A stretch of DNA of 18,893 nt, taken from the NCBI GenBank assembly GCA_964587655.1, contig CAZPMT010000108.1, positions 1 through 18,893 of the forward strand. The letters run 5' to 3'. This DNA is from CAZPMT01 sp964587655. GTDB taxonomy: Bacteria > Hydrogenedentota > Hydrogenedentia > Hydrogenedentales > SLHB01. Every line of letters starts with the position of its first letter. Within the stretch, counting starts at the first letter, position 1. Below the pieces are notes generated by a model. It was not told the origin of the DNA. It saw only the letters and a program-made list of their open reading frames with translations, and made no database searches. Position numbers and translations under genes: made by a program. Shown here in pieces: positions 13,963 to 18,893 of this stretch.

Positions 13963-14391
13963 ATGAAAAGCTTGCCTGCCGGGACGGCCTTCCAGTCTTC
14001 CTCTCGGATCGTCCCGGCAGAAATGTTCCATGCCTCTTTTCGAGGAGTCAATGCCTCCTTCGCCGTGGCTTACCTGCGCACGTTGGCGCGATGCAAGAGC
14101 CACGGCGCTAATCCCAGCGAAATCTATCGACATTATGGTGGCGTAGCTGTGTGCCGCCTTGTCAAGAATCCTCGAAAGTTCCTCTTGACAGGAATTCAGG
14201 AATACCGTATCCTTCACCTTGTCGATTCTTACTGTGAAGATGGGCCGCGACTGGATCTCGGGGAGATTCTGCAAGGTTGTGCCGACGCTCAACTATTGGG
14301 TTCAGACACTCAAGATAGCCAAGTGCATCGAACGTCCAGATTCGGGAGAAGTCGCGGGATAATCCGGCCGAGAGAGGGAGAACTCAAATGA
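13963..14391 (+). CDS. Doubtful small hypothetical protein
   Basis: A 142-codon reading frame from ATG 13963, with AGAGG (13953-13957) five bases upstream. Its stop overlaps the ATG of the large lipoprotein gene (ATGA, 14388-14391). I recognise no domain, signal peptide or membrane segment. A candidate promoter with an inverted repeat lies inside it (14160-14213), which argues that this 465-bp stretch may instead be a leader or regulatory region. Another open frame exists on the opposite strand and is equally anonymous. Real gene status is uncertain. Confidence 0.28.
   Translation: MKSLPAGTAFQSSSRIVPAEMFHASFRGVNASFAVAYLRTLARCKSHGANPSEIYRHYGGVAVCRLVKNPRKFLLTGIQEYRILHLVDSYCEDGPRLDLGEILQGCADAQLLGSDTQDSQVHRTSRFGRSRGIIRPREGELK
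14160..14213 (+). promoter_or_regulatory. Candidate promoter overlapped by an inverted repeat
   Basis: TTGACA (14185-14190, perfect -35) and TATCCT (14208-14213) are separated by 17 bp. The -35 is part of TCTTGACA (14183-14190), the exact reverse complement of TGTCAAGA at 14160-14167, 15 bp apart. This arrangement would suit a dimeric regulator acting on the lipoprotein gene at 14388 through a leader of about 165 nt. Motif-based only. Confidence 0.4.
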
Positions 14392-17300
14392 TTGCCATTG
14401 CCTTCTTATGTCGTTTGCGGGTGCAGGTAGTGCTTTGCGTGTTTGGGATTGTGGCTGGGCTCGCCCTTACAGGCTGTCCGCTGCTACTACAGCCGCCGAA
14501 TGCGGCGTTCGGGGCTTGGCCCACATCGGGTCACGTGCCGCTAACCGTGCAATTCTCGGATGAATCGGGCGGCGGCTCGCCCGGCATTACGTCATGGTAC
14601 TGGGATTTCGGCGACGGCGGAGTCAGCTACGATCCCTCGCCTTCTTATATGTATCAAACGCCCGGTGTTTACACCGTGAGCCTGACCGTAGGATCGTCTG
14701 GTGGTTGGGACACCGAATACGCTTACGACTACATAACCGTGACGGGTGAAGGGGAGGGCGAAGGTGAGGGCGAAGGTGAAGGTGAAGGTGAGGGCGAAGG
14801 CGAAGGTGAGGGCGAAGGTGAGGGCGAAGGTGAGGGCGAACTATGGTTTCGCGCTATGCATGTGGAGGGACTGAGCTTTCGTGCGACCTGTTCCGCGAGT
14901 GATGGAGGGCTCTTTGTGGCGGGCTCTACCATCGATATGAACAGAGAGGTCGATCGAGACGACTTTTCAGACTTTGACATGTACGTGTCGAAGCTAGATC
15001 GTCACGGCCAAATGCTATGGGCAAGACACATTGGCGGTGGGCGCGATGAGCACGGCCTCGCCGTTGCGGGAACACCTGACGGGGGCTGCGTCGTAGCGGG
15101 CGACACGGACAGCTTCTCGTCCAGCGCCTTTGACGCCTACGTTGTGCGATTGTCCAAAGAAGGCGATGTGGTTTGGGCCAAGGCCTACGGTGGCGTCTTT
15201 GATGAAGTAGCTTTTGCCATCATAGCCACGAGCGACGGCGGATTCGCGTTTGCGGGCGGATCGGCAACCTTAAGCAGTTTCCCATACAATCCGGAGTGCA
15301 ATTCAGTGATGTACCTGGTACGAATCGATGCCGAAGGCAACGAGATCGCGTCGAACGGTTATGCCGGCGCCGTAGTCGAAACGACGCCTAAGCGGTCTAC
15401 GGCGTACGCCCTTCGAGAGACTCCGGACAGAGGCTTCATATTGGCCGGCCATCAGAAACGCGGCGGCGATAGTCCCGCTAGTGCCGCTTATGCCGTGAGG
15501 ACCGACGCTTCGTGCAACGAGATTTGGATAAAGCAGATTTCCCAAACAGTTTATGAGCCGGCAAAGTCTGTTCTCGATGGAGTGGCCACTGATGTGCTGG
15601 CAATGCCGGACGACGGGTTTCTCTTTACGGTGGCCGCCCGAGGCATGGTCAGAACAGATTCCGATGGAGTAGAACAGTGGTCGAGACAGTTGAATATCGG
15701 GCTCAAAATGACCTGGCTGGGTGATGGAAGGATTCTGTATACCGAGACGGGGAGTCGAGTGCTTGTACTTGTCAAAATGGACGTCACCGGGAGTGTCGTG
15801 TCGCAGGAGACGGCGCCTGGTTGGGAAGGCGATTCCGTCTGTGCCGCCGCGGAGTCCGGAGGCTTGTACCTGGTAGGGGTGCAACTCATCTATGGCGTTG
15901 TTACACCATATGGGGCGGAGGTCATTGATAGTTACAATGGGATCCAAAGCTATGATTCCCAGCTCGCGTCCACGGAGAACCATACCGAAGTGGACATCAC
16001 CGCGGAACACGCAGGCGCGCAAACCCCGGAAGGAAGTGAGTGGAAGCAATTGTTTTGCGGCGGGTTGAGCGCGAAGCAAAGATCGGGACTTTGGGAATTC
16101 GATTTCGTGCAAACGTTTCGCGGGGCGGTCCCGGCGGAGGACGGAGGGTACTACGTTCTGCTCAGTTCGCGATGCGGGAACCCACTCTTTCAATTCTGGT
16201 ACTGGGCCATCTGGCTAGTTCGAACGGATGCACAAGGCAACGAAATGTGGGTTAGGAGTTATGGTCTCTACGACTGGAATGATCACCTCGCCGACCCCGA
16301 CCCGTTCTTTGAGCACTGGGAGCCCGAAGAGCTAATCAGGACTTCGGATGGCGGACTACTCATAGCCGGCCAGGGTTACTTCAGTGGAGTGTACGGGGTT
16401 CCATTCCTACTGAAGACCGACGCGGAAGGTGGCCAACAGTGGCTGAAGCATTATCCCCTGTTCGACCTAAGGGCGGCACGGGTCAGGGACGTCATCGAGA
16501 CCGGAGAGGGAGACTTTGTTGTCCTGGGCAACAAACAACAATACAGTTCATCGTGGGGGGATCCTGCCTTCTTGATTCGCGCTGACGCCACCGGAGATGA
16601 AGTCGAATACATCTCATTGGAGCAGAGCGTGCCGGGGTTCTCGGGATCTTACGCCTTCAACGCGGCAGGAGGAGGCATAGGACTGTTTGGATTGACTGCA
16701 GATAGGAACTATGTACTTGCTGTTATGCTCGACTCCGCCGGTGGTTCCGTCCACGCAAGCTCGGTGGGGGAATGTTATGGCCCTCTTTCGGTATCCCAGA
16801 CATCTGACGATGGGTATATCTGTGCCCTTCCGCGCTCAAGACAAGAGTTGGGACAACTCATCAAACTCGACGCTGCCGGAAACGTCGTGTGGTCCAGACG
16901 AACCGCGGCCGCCGAGGCGAGGGCTGTCATACAGACTCAAGACGGGGGCTATGCCGTCATAAGCACCTGCGACCTGCGCCGTCAGAGCCGGCTTAGCGAG
17001 GGTCCCGACGAGGTGTCAATAGCTTGGCAAAGATATTATGACATTCCCGAAGCTCTTGTAAGGTTTGACAGCGAGGGGCACGAGCTATGGTTTAGATATT
17101 TGTATATGAATACATTCGTGACGCCTTGGTGGGAAGATTCAACGGCATTTCTGCGAGAACTCCCCGGCGACCGCTTTGACTTGATATGCCCTTCCACGAC
17201 CAGTCCGATTGATTTGGGATTGGATAGGTTGGACCAAGGAGGAACAGGAACATATTTCGTCACATCCGGCGAACGCGGGTTTACGGCTCTGCAGCGTTTC

Positions 17301-18278
17301 CATACAGCAGGCACGGCATCGCCCAATATGACGATATCCGCGGAGCAACACCAGTACCGAGGCGACGAGACTCAATGGTCATTTCGTATCGCCAACTCAG
17401 GCGAACCCGGCAGCATCGTGCAGTGGACGGCCGCGGCAGATAAATCATGGGTAACGTTGGATCCCGTTTCCGGCGTATGTGGCGGGCCCGGAGATCGCAA
17501 CGTTGTAGTTGTGAAGCTCTCCCCGCATACAGCTACGGACACGGCAACGATCACGTTGACATCCGCTAACGGCCAGACGCGGAGAATATCCCTGAGTTGG
17601 GCGTCGGCGGACTCTCCACCGGGAGCCGGAGGACGCCCAGCCGGCGACACGGCAACGTTTGGCGGTATTGAGTTTGCCTGGTGTCCTCCCGGATCGTTCA
17701 GGATGGGCGCCGATTCAGAACCAGGCGAGGATCCCGCACACACTGTCAAGTTGACACGCGGGTTTTGGCTGGCCAAGTATGAAGTCACTGAGACTTTGTG
17801 GCGTTCCGTTATGGGAGGTACGCCTGATTCGCCGGGCTACGCCAAAGAAGGCCTGTCGTGGAATGATACACAATCCTTTCTCGCAGGACTGAACGCGCAG
17901 TTTTCAGGCAACAACTTCCGGTTACCGTCCGAGGCGGAGTGGGAGTATGCATCCCATGCCGGAACATCGACTGCGTACTCGTTCGGCGACTCCGATGCGC
18001 TCCTCGACCAATACGCGAACCTGTTCGATAAGCGCGTCGGCCAATTCAGTCCGAACCAGTGGGGACTTTATGACATGCACGGCAGCGTCCGAGAATGGGT
18101 CGAGGATTGGTACGCAAGCTATGCTGACGGCCCGGCTATAGATCCCGTGGGTGCGCCAACGAGCGATGTTAAGGTCATCAAAGGCGGCCGGAACGCGTAC
18201 GATTCCCGTTGCGCGCATCGTTCCTTTGCACCTCCGAACGTACCCGGAGATGGTTTCCGTATTCTGCGCCCCGAGTAA
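14388..18278 (+). CDS. Large PKD / (Gly-Glu)16 / propeller-like / BACON-like / FGE-domain lipoprotein
   Basis: A 1296-aa surface lipoprotein. The signal peptide ends in lipobox LTGC (Cys30). A PKD domain spans about 37-118 with the hallmark WYWDFGDGG. A linker of 16 Gly-Glu dipeptides follows (residues 120-151, nt 14745-14840). A long region (about 152-965) repeats the pattern SDGGF-x-AG ... (V/L)-R-x-D-x-(E/D)-G-(N/D) ... W-x-(K/R), i.e. repeated beta blades likely forming one or more propellers. About 975-1070 resembles a BACON-like Ig domain (SWVTLDPVSGVCGG). About 1086-1296 is an FGE/SUMF1-like domain (PPGSFRMG, LAKYEVTETLW, RLPSEAEWEYAS, GSVREWVEDWY, terminal GFRI). It lacks the catalytic cysteine pair of true formylglycine-generating enzymes, so binding is more likely than catalysis. 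The start has GGAG (14377-14380) seven bases upstream. Likely exposed on the cell surface; ligand unknown. Confidence 0.9.
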   Translation: MIAIAFLCRLRVQVVLCVFGIVAGLALTGCPLLLQPPNAAFGAWPTSGHVPLTVQFSDESGGGSPGITSWYWDFGDGGVSYDPSPSYMYQTPGVYTVSLTVGSSGGWDTEYAYDYITVTGEGEGEGEGEGEGEGEGEGEGEGEGEGEGEGELWFRAMHVEGLSFRATCSASDGGLFVAGSTIDMNREVDRDDFSDFDMYVSKLDRHGQMLWARHIGGGRDEHGLAVAGTPDGGCVVAGDTDSFSSSAFDAYVVRLSKEGDVVWAKAYGGVFDEVAFAIIATSDGGFAFAGGSATLSSFPYNPECNSVMYLVRIDAEGNEIASNGYAGAVVETTPKRSTAYALRETPDRGFILAGHQKRGGDSPASAAYAVRTDASCNEIWIKQISQTVYEPAKSVLDGVATDVLAMPDDGFLFTVAARGMVRTDSDGVEQWSRQLNIGLKMTWLGDGRILYTETGSRVLVLVKMDVTGSVVSQETAPGWEGDSVCAAAESGGLYLVGVQLIYGVVTPYGAEVIDSYNGIQSYDSQLASTENHTEVDITAEHAGAQTPEGSEWKQLFCGGLSAKQRSGLWEFDFVQTFRGAVPAEDGGYYVLLSSRCGNPLFQFWYWAIWLVRTDAQGNEMWVRSYGLYDWNDHLADPDPFFEHWEPEELIRTSDGGLLIAGQGYFSGVYGVPFLLKTDAEGGQQWLKHYPLFDLRAARVRDVIETGEGDFVVLGNKQQYSSSWGDPAFLIRADATGDEVEYISLEQSVPGFSGSYAFNAAGGGIGLFGLTADRNYVLAVMLDSAGGSVHASSVGECYGPLSVSQTSDDGYICALPRSRQELGQLIKLDAAGNVVWSRRTAAAEARAVIQTQDGGYAVISTCDLRRQSRLSEGPDEVSIAWQRYYDIPEALVRFDSEGHELWFRYLYMNTFVTPWWEDSTAFLRELPGDRFDLICPSTTSPIDLGLDRLDQGGTGTYFVTSGERGFTALQRFHTAGTASPNMTISAEQHQYRGDETQWSFRIANSGEPGSIVQWTAAADKSWVTLDPVSGVCGGPGDRNVVVVKLSPHTATDTATITLTSANGQTRRISLSWASADSPPGAGGRPAGDTATFGGIEFAWCPPGSFRMGADSEPGEDPAHTVKLTRGFWLAKYEVTETLWRSVMGGTPDSPGYAKEGLSWNDTQSFLAGLNAQFSGNNFRLPSEAEWEYASHAGTSTAYSFGDSDALLDQYANLFDKRVGQFSPNQWGLYDMHGSVREWVEDWYASYADGPAIDPVGAPTSDVKVIKGGRNAYDSRCAHRSFAPPNVPGDGFRILRPE
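14436..14776 (+). repeat. 341-bp perfect direct repeat, copy 1
   Basis: Identical by eye, base for base, to 18553-18893. It encodes the end of the signal peptide, lipobox, PKD domain and first Gly-Glu codons of the lipoprotein gene at 14388. Upstream of 14436 the two genes differ. The true right end of the identity may lie beyond the window. Confidence 0.95.
14745..14840 (+). repeat. (GGN GAR)16 hexamer repeat coding for Gly-Glu
   Basis: Sixteen consecutive Gly-Glu codon pairs using mixed GGT/GGC/GGG and GAA/GAG. It forms an acidic, extended linker between the PKD domain and the propeller-like region. The near-perfect 6-bp period makes slippage-driven length variation plausible without frameshift, because each unit is in frame. 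Confidence 0.95.
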
Positions 18279-18339
18279 CTATTCTGTCCCAAGGAGCGGA
18301 TTGCTTTCGCGTAAAGACGATGAAGAGGAACTAAGGGAC

Positions 18340-18368
18340 TTGGCATTTACTGAAACACCCTTTATGAA
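18340..18368 (+). promoter_or_regulatory. Possible promoter of the second PKD lipoprotein gene
   Basis: TTGGCA (18340-18345) and TATGAA (18363-18368) are separated by 17 bp, upstream of the palindrome at 18387-18412 and 137 bp before the ATG at 18505. If used, the palindrome would be a hairpin in the mRNA leader. Motif match only. Confidence 0.35.
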
Positions 18369-18386
18369 GGGGCAATGATCGGTTGT

Positions 18387-18412
18387 AGACAAGGGGTTGC
18401 AACCCCTTGTCT
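18387..18412. repeat. 26-bp perfect palindrome between the two PKD lipoprotein genes
   Basis: AGACAAGGGGTTG is followed directly by its exact reverse complement, giving 13-bp arms with no spacer. As RNA it would be a G/C-rich stem with a tight loop. It sits 109 bp after the stop at 18278 and lacks a following T-run, so it could be a factor-assisted terminator, an operator or a REP-like repeat. Confidence 0.8.
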
Positions 18413-18504
18413 CTGCGATGTCGGTATATCGGAAACTGCCGGGACCCTAAGCATACAATGGGAAAGAAGAATTCATCGAAGTTGGCACAAAAGGGAGAGG
18501 CAAG

Positions 18505-18893
18505 ATGATCGCTAACCAGCTCTTACGTCGTCCGCGGGTGCACTTAGTGCTGTGCGTGTTTGGGATTGTGGCTGGGCTCGCCCTTACAGGCTGTCCGCTG
18601 CTACTACAGCCGCCGAATGCGGCGTTCGGGGCTTGGCCCACATCGGGTCACGTGCCGCTAACCGTGCAATTCTCGGATGAATCGGGCGGCGGCTCGCCCG
18701 GCATTACGTCATGGTACTGGGATTTCGGCGACGGCGGAGTCAGCTACGATCCCTCGCCTTCTTATATGTATCAAACGCCCGGTGTTTACACCGTGAGCCT
18801 GACCGTAGGATCGTCTGGTGGTTGGGACACCGAATACGCTTACGACTACATAACCGTGACGGGTGAAGGGGAGGGCGAAGGTGAGGGCGAAGG
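18505..18893 (+). CDS. PKD-domain lipoprotein, partial (runs off the window)
   Basis: Start of a second lipoprotein: signal peptide with lipobox LTGC (Cys30), PKD domain with WYWDFGDGG, and the beginning of a Gly-Glu linker at the window end. ATG is preceded by GGGAGAGG (18493-18500) at four bases. The first 16 residues (MIANQLLRRPRVHLVL) differ from the upstream gene, but from 18553 onwards the DNA is identical to 14436-14776. It is therefore a recent tandem copy or a gene-converted secretion/PKD cassette. What follows the linker cannot be seen. Confidence 0.9.
   Translation, partial: MIANQLLRRPRVHLVLCVFGIVAGLALTGCPLLLQPPNAAFGAWPTSGHVPLTVQFSDESGGGSPGITSWYWDFGDGGVSYDPSPSYMYQTPGVYTVSLTVGSSGGWDTEYAYDYITVTGEGEGEGEGE
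18553..18893 (+). repeat. 341-bp perfect direct repeat, copy 2
   Basis: Matches 14436-14776 exactly as far as the window extends. Identity at synonymous sites indicates very recent duplication or ongoing gene conversion. The two copies flank about 4.1 kb in the same orientation, so recombination between them could delete or duplicate the large lipoprotein gene. Confidence 0.95.

Noticed and set aside
14729..14980. Ser-Pro repeat protein on the minus strand
   Set aside because: The (SP)n run is simply the reverse reading of the Gly-Glu hexamer repeat.
15303..16193. Minus-strand open frame of 296 codons
   Set aside because: It is antisense to the propeller-like region of the large lipoprotein, with no motif.
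10400..18278. Diversity-generating retroelement with FGE domains as variable proteins
   Set aside because: FGE/C-type-lectin folds can be such targets, but there is no reverse transcriptase, no template-repeat copy and no Asn/AAY-rich variable stretch at either C-terminus.

Overview
The window is GC-rich bacterial chromosome. It carries two conserved housekeeping blocks (a tRNA-Asp next to lgt, and yceD-rpmF-plsX) embedded in secreted, surface and carbohydrate-related genes. Several traits suggest an environmental bacterium of the Planctomycetes / Hydrogenedentota / Lentisphaerota kind: PKD lipoproteins with a (Gly-Glu)n linker, a Tat-exported Gfo/Idh/MocA lipoprotein, a kinase fused to an FGE/SUMF1 domain, and many short palindromic repeats. 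Hydrogenedentota is my best guess, but this is inference from gene style and not a phylogenetic result.

Layout. 1-514: no convincing gene; holds an inverted repeat and a small hairpin. 515-1912 (+): Tat-lipoprotein oxidoreductase. 1930-3312 (-): membrane-anchored protein with a pseudopilin-like C-terminus. 3409-3501: a hairpin made of four GTGGAC and four GTCCAC units. 3570-6068 (-): secreted GH95-like glycoside hydrolase. 6266-6343 (+): tRNA-Asp(GTC). 6302-7159 (-): lgt, whose last 13 codons and stop are antisense to the tRNA. 7251-8519 (-): cohesin-like/FN3 surface protein with a C-terminal sorting-like helix. 8788-10530 (+): zinc-knuckle/Ser-Thr kinase/FGE fusion. 10682-11691 (-): decayed IS110-family transposase. 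11896-13922 (+): yceD, rpmF, plsX. 13963-14391 (+): doubtful small ORF. 14388-18278 (+): 1296-residue PKD/(GE)16/propeller-like/BACON-like/FGE lipoprotein. 18505-end (+): start of a second lipoprotein whose first 341 bp after the signal-peptide start are identical to the previous gene.

How the genes fit together. Lgt lipidates the cysteine of lipoproteins, and this window encodes three proteins with a lipobox-like cysteine (the oxidoreductase and the two PKD proteins), so exporting and anchoring extracellular proteins is a theme. The oxidoreductase and the GH95-like hydrolase fit sugar or glycan catabolism. YceD, L32 and PlsX form the usual ribosome / phospholipid-precursor cluster, but fabH does not follow plsX.

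The most unusual feature is the density of short inverted-repeat elements: six unrelated sequence families in 19 kb, almost all between genes, with one inserted in frame inside the FGE domain of the kinase gene. No CRISPR array, reverse transcriptase, toxin-antitoxin pair or recognisable defence operon is visible.
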